This document shows, one piece after another, positions 51,201-62,700 of a stretch of 64,000 nucleotides of DNA (within the stretch, counting starts at the first letter, position 1; every line of letters starts with the position of its first letter). The DNA is taken from the NCBI RefSeq assembly GCF_033807715.1, contig NC_084590.1:3324501-3388500 (forward strand), in the 5' to 3' direction. The position numbers were made by a program, and so were the translations under genes. This DNA comes from Cololabis saira. Lineage: Eukaryota; Chordata; Actinopteri; Beloniformes; Belonidae. The notes beneath the pieces were generated by a model that saw only the letters and a list, made by a program, of their open reading frames with translations, searched no databases and was not told the origin of the DNA.

Positions 51201-52320
51201 AAGGAATAAAAAACATATATTACTGTCTAAAATAAAGGAATAAAAAACATATACTACTGTCTAAAGTAAAGGAATAAAAAACATATACTACTGTCTAAAG
51301 TAAAGGAATAAAAAACATATATTACTGTCTAAAGTAAAGGAATAAAAAACATATATTACTGTCTAAAATAAAGGAATAAAAAACATATATTACTGTCTAA
51401 AGTAGGAATAAAAAACATATATTACTGTCTAAAGTAAAGGAATAAAAAACATATACTACTGTCTAAAGTAGGAATAAAAAACATATATTACTGTCTAAAA
51501 TAAAGGAATAAAAAACATATACTACTGTCTAAAGTAGGAATAAAAAACATATATTACTGTCTAAAGTAAAGGAATAAAAAACATATACTACTGTCTAAAG
51601 TAGGAATAAAAAACATATATTACTGTCTAAAATAAAGGAATAAAAAACATATATTACTGTCCAAAGTAGGAGTAAAAAACATTTATTACTGTCTAAAGGG
51701 AGGAATAAAATACTTTTACTACTGTCTAAAGTAAAGGAATAAAAAACATATACTACTGTCTAAAGGGAGGAATAAAATACTTTTACTACTGTCTAAAGTA
51801 AAGGAATAAAAAACATATATTACTGTCTAAAGTAGGAATAAAAAACATATATTACTGTCTAAAGTAAAGGAATAAAAAACATATACTACTGTCTAAAATA
51901 AAGGAATAAAAAACATACATTACTGTCTAAAGTAGGAATAAAAACATATATTACTGTCTAAAGTAGGAATAAAAAACATATACTACTGTCTAAAATAAAG
52001 GAATAAAAAACATATACTACTGTCTAAAGTAGGAATAAAAAACATATACTACTGTCTAAAGTAGGAATAAAAAACATATACTACTGTCTAAAGTAAAGGA
52101 ATAAAAAACATATACTACTGTCTAAAGTAGGAATAAAAAATATATACTACTGTCTAAAGTAAAGGAATAAAAAACATATACTACTGTCTAAAGTAAGAAA
52201 TAAAAAACATATTACTGTCTAAAATAAAGGAATAAAAAACATATATTACTGTCCAAAGTAGGAGTAAAAAACATTTATTACTGTCTAAAGGGAGGAATAA
52301 AATACTTTTACTACTGTCTA
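42240..52320. repeat. ~4.9-5.3-kb higher-order repeat, two copies
   Basis: Truncated GTAAGAAAAAAC units at 42242, 44511, 45238 and 45829 recur at 47148, 49385, 50444 and 51069, at offsets of 4,906, 4,874, 5,206 and 5,240 bp. GTCTTAAG at 42832 recurs at 47738 (4,906). TGTCCAAAGTAGGAG at about 46388 and 46911 recurs at about 51660 and 52251 (5,272 and 5,340). The stepwise increase in offset marks insertions of monomer groups in the second copy. A shorter periodicity of about 1,318 bp (44511, 45829, 47148) is nested inside. Confidence 0.82.
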
Positions 52321-52649
52321 AAGTAAAGGAATAAAAAACATATACTACTATGGGCAGAAATATGTGCCACTAGAAACTGAATTTGAATCATTTATATTTG
52401 AATTTGAATTGCTCAACTTGAATAATTGCATTAAAAAACTGAATCTGAATCACATAATTTGAATTTGTATTGCTTAATTTGAATCATTGCATTGAAAAAC
52501 TGAATCTACATTCCGAAAAACTGAATCTACATTCAGCTCTCACAATTCAAATTCAGTTCTTGAAATTCAATTTCAATTCTACTGTGCCAGACATCCGGGT
52601 CTTCTGGAGGAACAGCAATCGAGTGCAGATACAAAGAACTCGGGTATCA

Positions 52650-52659
52650 GTCACGTGAC
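52650..52659. promoter_or_regulatory. GTCACGTGAC E-box palindrome (left arm)
   Basis: A ten-base palindrome centred on CACGTG, the class of site bound by USF and TFE/MITF-type bHLH-zip factors. It is present in each arm. Binding is not shown by sequence alone. Confidence 0.45.
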
Positions 52660-52672
52660 GTTTTTTGTTGTC

Positions 52673-52687
52673 AGCGCCATCTGGAGG
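52673..52687 (-). promoter_or_regulatory. CTCF-like motif (left arm, minus strand)
   Basis: The minus strand reads CCTCCAGATGGCGCT, one base from CCACCAGATGGCGCT, which fits the vertebrate CTCF core consensus as I know it. Orientation is opposite to the copy at 53455-53469. Confidence 0.4.
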
Positions 52688-52810
52688 ACCGACCGGGGAT
52701 ATTCCAGCCCCCCGGTCTCCACTCCGCAGCACGCCGATTTTTCCCAGTGGCCAGCCGCGGTACTGCAACTAAAAATCCCATGGAGCCCAGAAAGCTTTTT
52801 TCCCGTAGAC

Positions 52811-53331
52811 TTTGTTATTATTGTATGTACAATTGTATTTTATTGTTATTAATATCAAACATATTTGGCTCCAAAAAGGCTGTAGAGTCATTTTGGGAGG
52901 TACGTTTTAGCACATTTCATTGTAGCTATGGATTTAAAGCTCATTAAAAGTCGTCTTGTTTATATCAGGGCGGGTGAGTGTTGTGAGTGGAGCATTCCAA
53001 CCTACCCCAGAAAATCTCCCTCTTTTTCACAGCCCAATGTTGGCAGGTATGGGTATGTATAGTTTAGTTTAGTTTATTTAAGGATCCCCATTAGAAGCAC
53101 ACAAATGTGCCTCTAGTCTTCCTGGGGTCCTGAACATAAAAATACAGTACAGTGCAGTCATACAATAAAAAAAAACGACAACAAAAACATTTAAAAAAAA
53201 CAATAAATGTATAAATGTAAATGTATAAAGTCCATGACTTAAAAATATAGAATACAAAGATTAGTAATTGCCGGTGATTACAGCTGGAGGTTCCTGTGAA
53301 CAGTTTTAGAGGCTTCTCTTTTACTATTGCG
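52811..53331. other. Loop of the foldback element
   Basis: 521 bp of non-repeated sequence between the arms. 52811-53056 is unremarkable AT-rich sequence with no reading frame. From about 53057 it resembles an interspersed repeat (separate entry). 53271-53331 is a short unique tail. No transposase fragment is visible. Confidence 0.7.
53057..53270. repeat. Possible teleost interspersed-repeat fragment in the loop
   Basis: Contains AGTTTAGTTTAGTTTATTTA, AGGATCCCCATTAG, CTTCCTGGGGTCC and then an A-rich tail with AATACAGTACAGTG and TGTATAAATG repeats. From memory this matches a repeat seen in many teleost genomes. No family name is given; a library search would be needed. Confidence 0.4.
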
Positions 53332-53454
53332 GTCTATGGGAAAAAAGCTTTCTGGGCTCCATGGGATTTTTAGTTGCAGTACCGCGGCTGGCCACTGGGA
53401 AAAATCGGCGTGCTGCTGAGTGGAGACCGGGGGGCTGGAATGTCCCCGGTCGGT

Positions 53455-53469
53455 CCTCCAGATGGCGCT
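53455..53469 (+). promoter_or_regulatory. CTCF-like motif (right arm, plus strand)
   Basis: CCTCCAGATGGCGCT on the plus strand, one mismatch from the CTCF core consensus. It pairs in divergent orientation with the left-arm site, about 780 bp away. Confidence 0.4.
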
Positions 53470-53482
53470 GACAACAAAAAAC

Positions 53483-53492
53483 GTCACGTGAC
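53483..53492. promoter_or_regulatory. GTCACGTGAC E-box palindrome (right arm)
   Basis: Same ten-base CACGTG palindrome as in the left arm, at the mirrored position 14 bp from the CTCF-like motif. Confidence 0.45.
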
Positions 53493-53795
53493 TGATACCC
53501 GAGTTCTTTGTATCTGCACTCGATTGCTGTTCCTCCAGAAGACCCGGATGTCTGGCACAGTAGAATTGAAATTGAATTTCAAGAACTGAATTTGAATTGT
53601 GAGAGCCCGAATGTAGATTCAGTTTTTCGGAATGTAGATTCAGTTTTTCAATGCAATGATTCAAATTAAACAATACAAATTCAAATTATGTGATTCAGAT
53701 TCAGTTTTTTAATGCAATTATTCAAGTTGAGCAATTCAAATTCAAATATAAATGATTCAAATTCAGTTTCTAGTGGCACATATTTCTGCCCATAA

Positions 53796-56700
53796 ACTAC
53801 TGTCTAAAGGGAGGAATAAAATACTTTTACTACTGTCTAAAGTAAAGGAATAAAAAACATATATTACTGTCTAAAGTAGGAATAAAAAACATATATTACT
53901 GTCTAAAGTAAAGGAATAAAAAACATATACTACTGTCTAAAATAAAGGAATAAAAAACATACATTACTGTCTAAAGTAGGAATAAAAAACATATACTACT
54001 GTCTAAAATAAAGGAATAAAAAACATATACTACTGTCTAAAGTAGGAATAAAAAACATATACTACTGTCTAAAGTAGGAATAAAAAACATATTACTGTCT
54101 AAAATAAAGGAATAAAAAACATATATTACTGTCTAAAATAAAGGAATAAAAAACATACATTACTGTCTAAAGTAGGAATAAAATACTTTTACTACTGTCT
54201 AAAGTAAAGGAATAAAAAACATATATTACTGTCTAAAATAAAGGAATAAAAAACATATACTACTGTCTAAAGTAGGAATAAAAAACATATACTACTGTCT
54301 AAAGTAAAGGAATAAAAAACATATACTACTGTCTAAAGTAGGAATAAAAAATATATACTACTGTCTAAAGTAAAGGAATAAAAAACATATACTACTGTCT
54401 AAAGTAGGAATAAAAAACATATATTACTGTCTAAAATAAAGGAATAAAAAACATATACTACTGTCTAAAGTAAGAAATAAAAAACATATTACTGTCTAAA
54501 ATAAAGGAATAAAAAACATATATTACTGTCCAAAGTAGGAGTAAAAAACATTTATTACTGTCTAAAGGGAGGAATAAAATACTTTTACTACTGTCTAAAG
54601 TAAAGGAATAAAAAACATATACTACTGTCTAAAGGGAGGAATAAAATACTTTTACTACTGTCTAAAGTAAAGGAATAAAAAACATATATTACTGTCTAAA
54701 GTAGGAATAAAAAACATATATTACTGTCTAAAGTAAAGGAATAAAAAACATATACTACTGTCTAAAATAAAGGAATAAAAAACATACATTACTGTCTAAA
54801 GTAGGAATAAAAAACATATACTACTGTCTAAAATAAAGGAATAAAAAACATATACTACTGTCTAAAATAAAGGAATAAAAAACATATATTACTGTCTAAA
54901 ATAAAGGAATAAAAAACATATATTACTGTCTAAAGTAGGAATAAAATACTTTTACTACTGTCTAAAGTAAAGGAATAAAAAACATATATTACTGTCTAAA
55001 ATAAAGGAATAAAAAACATATACTACTGTCTAAAGTAGGAATAAAAAACATACTATTGTCTAAAGTAGGAATAAAAAACATATATTACTGTCTAAAGTAG
55101 GAATAAAAAACATATATTACTGTCTAAAGTAAAGGAATAAAAAACATATATTACTGTCTAAAATAAAGGAATAAAAAACATATACTACTGTCTAAAGTAG
55201 GAATAAAAAACATTTATTACTGTCTAAAGTAAGAAATAAAAAACATATACTACTGTCTAAAGTAAAGGAATATAAAACATACTACTGTCTAAAGTAGGAA
55301 TAAAAAACATATATTACTGTCTAAAATAAAGGAATAAAAAACATATATTACTGTCTAAAGTAAAGGAATAAAAAACATATACTACTGTCTAAAATAAAGG
55401 AATAAAAAACATATACTACTGTCTAAAGTAGGAATAAAAAACATATACTACTGTCTAAAGTAGGAATAAAAAACATATTACTGTCTAAAATAAAGGAATA
55501 AAAAACATATATTACTGTCTAAAATAAAGGAATAAAAAACATACATTACTGTCTAAAGTAGGAATAAAATACTTTTACTACTGTCTAAAGTAAAGGAATA
55601 AAAAACATATATTACTGTCTAAAATAAAGGAATAAAAAACATATACTACTGTCTAAAGTAGGAATAAAAAACATACTACTGTCTAAAGTAAAGGAATAAA
55701 AAACATATATTACTGTCTAAAGTAGGAATAAAAAACATATACTACTGTCTAAAGTAAAGGAATAAAAAACATATACTACTGTCTAAAGTAGGAATAAAAA
55801 ACATATAATACTGTCTAAAGTAGGAATAAAAAACATATATTACTGTCTAAAGTAGGAATAAAAAACATATTACTGTCTAAAATAAAGGAATAAAAAACAT
55901 ATATTAGTGTCTAAAATAAAGGAATAAAAACCATATACTACTGTCTAAAATAAAGGAATAAAAAACATATACTACTGTCTAAAATAAAGGAATAAAAAAC
56001 ATATACTACTGTCTAAAATAAAGGAATAAAAAACATATATTACTGTCTAAAATAAAGGAATAAAAAACATACATTACTGTCTAAAGTAGGAATAAAATAC
56101 TTTTACTACTGTCTAAAGTAAAGGAATAAAAAACATATATTACTGTCTAAAATAAAGGAATAAAAAACATATACTACTGTCTAAAGTAGGAATAAAAAAC
56201 ATACTATTGTCTAAAGTAGGAATAAAAAACATATATTACTGTCTAAAATAAAGGAATAAAAAAACATATACTACTGTCTAAAGTAAAGGAATAAAAAACA
56301 TATACTACTGTCTAAAGTAGGAATAAAAAACATATATTACTGTCTAAAGTAAGAAATAAAAAACATATACTACTGTCTAAAGTAAAGGAATATAAAACAT
56401 ACTACTGTCTAAAGTAGGAATAAAAAACATATACTACTGTCTAAAGTAAAGGAATAAAAAACATATATTACTGTCTAAAGTAAAGGAATAAAAAACATAT
56501 ATTACTGTCTAAAGTAGGAATAAAAAACATATATTACTGTCTAAAGTAAAGGAATAAAAAACATATATTACTGTCTAAAGTAAAGGAATAAAAAACATAT
56601 ATTACTGTCTAAAATAAAGGAATAAAAAACATATATAACTGTCTAAAATAAAGGAATAAAAAACATATATTACTGTCTAAAGTAGGAATAAAAAACATAT

Positions 56701-59700
56701 ATTACTGTCTAAAGTAAAGGAATAAAAAACATATATTACTGTCTAAAGTAGGAATAAAAAACATATGCTACTGTCTAAAGTAGGAATAAAAAACATATAT
56801 TACTGTCTAAAGTAGGAATAAAAAACATATACTAATGTCTAAAGTAAAGGAATAAAAAACATATACTACTGTCTAAAGTAGGAATAAAAAACATATATTA
56901 CTGTCTAAAATAAAGGAATAAAAAACATATATTACTGTCTAAAATAAAGGAATAAAAAACATATACTACTGTCTAAAGTAGGAATAAAAAACATACTATT
57001 GTCTAAAGTAGGAATAAAAAACATATATTACTGTCTAAAGTAGGAATAAAAAACATATATTACTGTCTAAAGTAAAGGAATAAAAAACATATATTACTGT
57101 CTAAAATAAAGGAATAAAAAACATATACTACTGTCTAAAGTAGGAATAAAAAACATTTATTACTGTCTAAAGTAAGAAATAAAAAACATATACTACTGTC
57201 TAAAGTAAAGGAATATAAAACATACTACTGTCTAAAGTAGGAATAAAAAACATATATTACTGTCTAAAATAAAGGAATAAAAAACATATATTACTGTCTA
57301 AAGTAAAGGAATAAAAAACATATACTACTGTCTAAAATAAAGGAATAAAAAACATATACTACTGTCTAAAGTAGGAATAAAAAACATATACTACTGTCTA
57401 AAGTAGGAATAAAAAACATATTACTGTCTAAAATAAAGGAATAAAAAACATATATTACTGTCTAAAATAAAGGAATAAAAAACATACATTACTGTCTAAA
57501 GTAGGAATAAAATACTTTTACTACTGTCTAAAGTAAAGGAATAAAAAACATATATTACTGTCTAAAATAAAGGAATAAAAAACATATACTACTGTCTAAA
57601 GTAGGAATAAAAAACATACTACTGTCTAAAGTAAAGGAATAAAAAACATATATTACTGTCTAAAGTAGGAATAAAAAACATATACTACTGTCTAAAGTAA
57701 AGGAATAAAAAACATATATTACTGTCTAAAGTAGGAATAAAAAACATATAATACTGTCTAAAGTAGGAATAAAAAACATATACTACTGTCTAAAGTAGGA
57801 ATAAAAAACATATAATACTGTCTAAAGTAGGAATAAAAAACATATATTACTGTCTAAAGTAGGAATAAAAAACATATTACTGTCTAAAATAAAGGAATAA
57901 AAAACATATATTAGTGTCTAAAATAAAGGAATAAAAACCATATACTACTGTCTAAAATAAAGGAATAAAAAACATATACTACTGTCTAAAATAAAGGAAT
58001 AAAAAACATATATTACTGTCTAAAATAAAGGAATAAAAAACATACATTACTGTCTAAAGTAGGAATAAAATACTTTTACTACTGTCTAAAGTAAAGGAAT
58101 AAAAAACATATATTACTGTCTAAAATAAAGGAATAAAAAACATATACTACTGTCTAAAGTAGGAATAAAAAACATACTATTGTCTAAAGTAGGAATAAAA
58201 AACATATATTACTGTCTAAAATAAAGGAATAAAAAAACATATACTACTGTCTAAAGTAAAGGAATAAAAAACATATACTACTGTCTAAAGTAGGAATAAA
58301 AAACATATATTACTGTCTAAAGTAAGAAATAAAAAACATATACTACTGTCTAAAGTAAAGGAATATAAAACATACTACTGTCTAAAGTAGGAATAAAAAA
58401 CATATACTACTGTCTAAAGTAGGAATAAAAAACATATATTACTGTCTAAAGTAAAGGAATAAAAAACATATATTACTGTCTAAAGTAAAGGAATAAAAAA
58501 CATATATTACTGTCTAAAATAAAGGAATAAAAAACATATATAACTGTCTAAAATAAAGGAATAAAAAACATATACTACTGTCTAAAGTAGGAATAAAAAA
58601 CATACTACTGTCTAAAGTAAAGGAATAAAAAACATATATTACTGTCTAAAGTAGGAATAAAAAACATATACTACTGTCTAAAGTAAAGGAATAAAAAACA
58701 TATACTACTGTCTAAAGTAGGAATAAAAAACATATAATACTGTCTAAAGTAGGAATAAAAAACATATATTACTGTCTAAAGTAGGAATAAAAAACATATT
58801 ACTGTCTAAAATAAAGGAATAAAAAACATATATTAGTGTCTAAAATAAAGGAATAAAAACCATATACTACTGTCTAAAATAAAGGAATAAAAAACATATA
58901 CTACTGTCTAAAATAAAGGAATAAAAAACATATATTACTGTCTAAAATAAAGGAATAAAAAACATACATTACTGTCTAAAGTAGGAATAAAATACTTTTA
59001 CTACTGTCTAAAGTAAAGGAATAAAAAACATATATTACTGTCTAAAATAAAGGAATAAAAAACATATACTACTGTCTAAAGTAGGAATAAAAAACATACT
59101 ATTGTCTAAAGTAGGAATAAAAAACATATATTACTGTCTAAAATAAAGGAATAAAAAAACATATACTACTGTCTAAAGTAAAGGAATAAAAAACATATAC
59201 TACTGTCTAAAGTAAGAATAAAAAACATATATTACTGTCTAAAGTAAGAAATAAAAAACATATACTACTGTCTAAAGTAAAGGAATATAAAACATACTAC
59301 TGTCTAAAGTAGGAATAAAAAACATATACTACTGTCTAAAGTAGGAAGAAAAAACATATACTACTGTCTAAAGTAAAGGAATAAAAAACATATATTACTG
59401 TCTAAAATAAAGGAATAAAAAACATATATAACTGTCTAAAATAAAGGAATAAAAAACATATATTACTGTCTAAAGTAGGAATAAAAAACATATATTACTG
59501 TCTAAAGTAAAGGAATAAAAAACATATATTACTGTCTAAAGTAGGAATAAAAAACATATGCTACTGTCTAAAGTAGGAATAAAAAACATATACTACTGTC
59601 TAAAGTAGGAATAAAAAACATATACTAATGTCTAAAGTAAAGGAATAAAAAACATATACTACTGTCTAAAGTAAAGGAATAAAAAACATATATTACTGTC

Positions 59701-62700
59701 TAAAGTAGGAATAAAAAACATATATTACTGTCTAAAATAAAGGAATAAAAAACATATACTACTGTCTAAAGTAAGAAATAAAAAACATATTACTGTCTAA
59801 AATAAAGGAATAAAAAACATATATTACTGTCCAAAGTAGGAGTAAAAAACATTTATTACTGTCTAAAATAGGAATAAAAAACATATACTACTGTCTAAAG
59901 TAAAGGAATAAAAAACATATATTACTGTCTAAAGTAGGAATAAAAAACATATATTACTGTCTAAAGTAGGAATAAAAAACATATACTACTGTCTAAAGTA
60001 AAGGAATAAAAAACATATATTACTGTCTAAAGTAGGAATAAAAAACATATATTACTGTCTAAAATAGGAATAAAAAACATATACTACTGTCTAAAGTAAA
60101 GGAATAAAAAACATATACTACTGTCTAAAGTAGGAATAAAAAACATATATTACTGTCTAAAGTAAGAAATAAAAAACATATACTACTGTCTAAAGTAAAG
60201 GAATATAAAACATACTACTGTCTAAAGTAGGAATAAAAAACATATACTACTGTCTAAAGTAAAGGAATAAAAAACATATATTACTGTCTAAAGTAAAGGA
60301 ATAAAAAACATATATTACTGTCTAAAGTAGGAATAAAAAACATATATTACTGTCTAAAGTAAAGGAATAAAAAACATATATTACTGTCTAAAGTAAAGGA
60401 ATAAAAAACATATATTACTGTCTAAAATAAAGGAATAAAAAACATATATAACTGTCTAAAATAAAGGAATAAAAAACATATATTACTGTCTAAAGTAGGA
60501 ATAAAAAACATATATTACTGTCTAAAGTAAAGGAATAAAAAACATATATTACTGTCTAAAGTAGGAATAAAAAACATATGCTACTGTCTAAAGTAGGAAT
60601 AAAAAACATATATTACTGTCTAAAGTAGGAATAAAAAACATATACTAATGTCTAAAGTAAAGGAATAAAAAACATATACTACTGTCTAAAGTAGGAATAA
60701 AAAACATATATTACTGTCTAAAATAAAGGAATAAAAAACATATATTACTGTCTAAAATAAAGGAATAAAAAACATATACTACTGTCTAAAGTAGGAATAA
60801 AAAACATACTATTGTCTAAAGTAGGAATAAAAAACATATATTACTGTCTAAAGTAGGAATAAAAAACATATATTACTGTCTAAAGTAAAGGAATAAAAAA
60901 CATATATTACTGTCTAAAATAAAGGAATAAAAAACATATACTACTGTCTAAAGTAGGAATAAAAAACATTTATTACTGTCTAAAGTAAGAAATAAAAAAC
61001 ATATACTACTGTCTAAAGTAAAGGAATATAAAACATACTACTGTCTAAAGTAGGAATAAAAAACATATATTACTGTCTAAAATAAAGGAATAAAAAACAT
61101 ATATTACTGTCTAAAGTAAAGGAATAAAAAACATATACTACTGTCTAAAATAAAGGAATAAAAAACATATACTACTGTCTAAAGTAGGAATAAAAAACAT
61201 ATACTACTGTCTAAAGTAGGAATAAAAAACATATTACTGTCTAAAATAAAGGAATAAAAAACATATATTACTGTCTAAAATAAAGGAATAAAAAACATAC
61301 ATTACTGTCTAAAGTAGGAATAAAATACTTTTACTACTGTCTAAAGTAAAGGAATAAAAAACATATATTACTGTCTAAAATAAAGGAATAAAAAACATAT
61401 ACTACTGTCTAAAGTAGGAATAAAAAACATACTACTGTCTAAAGTAAAGGAATAAAAAACATATATTACTGTCTAAAGTAGGAATAAAAAACATATACTA
61501 CTGTCTAAAGTAAAGGAATAAAAAACATATATTACTGTCTAAAGTAGGAATAAAAAACATATAATACTGTCTAAAGTAGGAATAAAAAACATATACTACT
61601 GTCTAAAGTAGGAATAAAAAACATATAATACTGTCTAAAGTAGGAATAAAAAACATATATTACTGTCTAAAGGGAGGAATAAAAAACATATTACTGTCTA
61701 AAATAAAGGAATAAAAAACATATATTAGTGTCTAAAGTAGGAATAAAAAACATATTACTGTCTAAAATAAAGGAATAAAAAACATATATTAGTGTCTAAA
61801 ATAAAGGAATAAAAACCATATACTACTGTCTAAAATAAAGGAATAAAAAACATATACTACTGTCTAAAATAAAGGAATAAAAAACATATATTACTGTCTA
61901 AAATAAAGGAATAAAAAACATACATTACTGTCTAAAGTAGGAATAAAATACTTTTACTACTGTCTAAAGTAAAGGAATAAAAAACATATATTACTGTCTA
62001 AAATAAAGGAATAAAAAACATATACTACTGTCTAAAGTAGGAATAAAAAACATACTATTGTCTAAAGTAGGAATAAAAAACATATATTACTGTCTAAAAT
62101 AAAGGAATAAAAAAACATATACTACTGTCTAAAGTAAAGGAATAAAAAACATATACTACTGTCTAAAGTAGGAATAAAAAACATATATTACTGTCTAAAG
62201 TAAGAAATAAAAAACATATACTACTGTCTAAAGTAAAGGAATATAAAACATACTACTGTCTAAAGTAGGAATAAAAAACATATACTACTGTCTAAAGTAG
62301 GAATAAAAAACATATATTACTGTCTAAAGTAAAGGAATAAAAAACATATATTACTGTCTAAAGTAAAGGAATAAAAAACATATATTACTGTCTAAAATAA
62401 AGGAATAAAAAACATATATAACTGTCTAAAATAAAGGAATAAAAAACATATACTACTGTCTAAAGTAGGAATAAAAAACATACTACTGTCTAAAGTAAAG
62501 GAATAAAAAACATATATTACTGTCTAAAGTAGGAATAAAAAACATATACTACTGTCTAAAGTAAAGGAATAAAAAACATATACTACTGTCTAAAGTAGGA
62601 ATAAAAAACATATAATACTGTCTAAAGTAGGAATAAAAAACATATATTACTGTCTAAAGTAGGAATAAAAAACATATTACTGTCTAAAATAAAGGAATAA

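Larger units (their letters stand above)
29689..52349. repeat. Satellite, block 8 (22.7 kb uninterrupted)
   Basis: The longest pure stretch of 32/34-bp monomers in the window. Sub-blocks differ in composition. 30.4-33.8 kb has AAATACTTTTACTA tails at 30481, 31661, 31980, 33019 and 33773. 33.9-35.7 kb is an 884-bp HOR. 36-39.8 kb resembles 1-4 kb. 40-52 kb carries GTAAGAAAAAAC markers. 46.3-52.3 kb regains GGGAGG and TGTCCAAAGTAGGAG variants. No gene, RNA or other insertion was seen. Confidence 0.96.
52350..52810 (+). repeat. Left inverted arm of foldback element
   Basis: The outer half (to about 52590) is AT-rich with repeated TGAATTTGAAT and CTGAATCTACATTC motifs. The inner half is GC-rich, with TCACGTGAC, a CTCF-like motif and an ACCGACCGGGG segment. 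It pairs with 53332-53793; differences noted include CTCCGCAGC against CTCAGCAGC and GGGGATATTCC against GGGGACATTCC. Confidence 0.88.
53332..53793 (-). repeat. Right inverted arm of foldback element
   Basis: Inverted counterpart of 52350-52810, of almost the same length (462 against 461 bp), beginning GTCTATGGGAAAAAAGC and ending TTTCTGCCCAT. The high similarity suggests either recent insertion or gene conversion between arms. Confidence 0.88.
52350..53795. mobile_element. Foldback element with ~460-bp inverted arms
   Basis: A single insertion of about 1.45 kb that starts ATGGGCAGAAATATGTGCC and ends with its complement. Left arm 52350-52810 and right arm 53332-53793 are near-perfect inverted repeats with only scattered substitutions, around a 521-bp loop. 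The direct hexamer ACTACT flanks it (52344-52349 and 53796-53801), offset by two extra A at the right, so a short target duplication is likely but the exact ends are uncertain. The arm tips are built from degenerate GAATTTGAAT and AACTGAATCTGAAT repeats. Open frames in the arms are mirror images of this sequence and show no protein family. Superfamily not assigned. Confidence 0.8.

Noticed and set aside
52470..53673. Several 62-131-codon frames in the foldback arms
   Set aside because: They are mirror images in the two arms, start in the GAATTTGAAT repeats and contain no recognisable domain. Similarity between arms explains their shared peptides.
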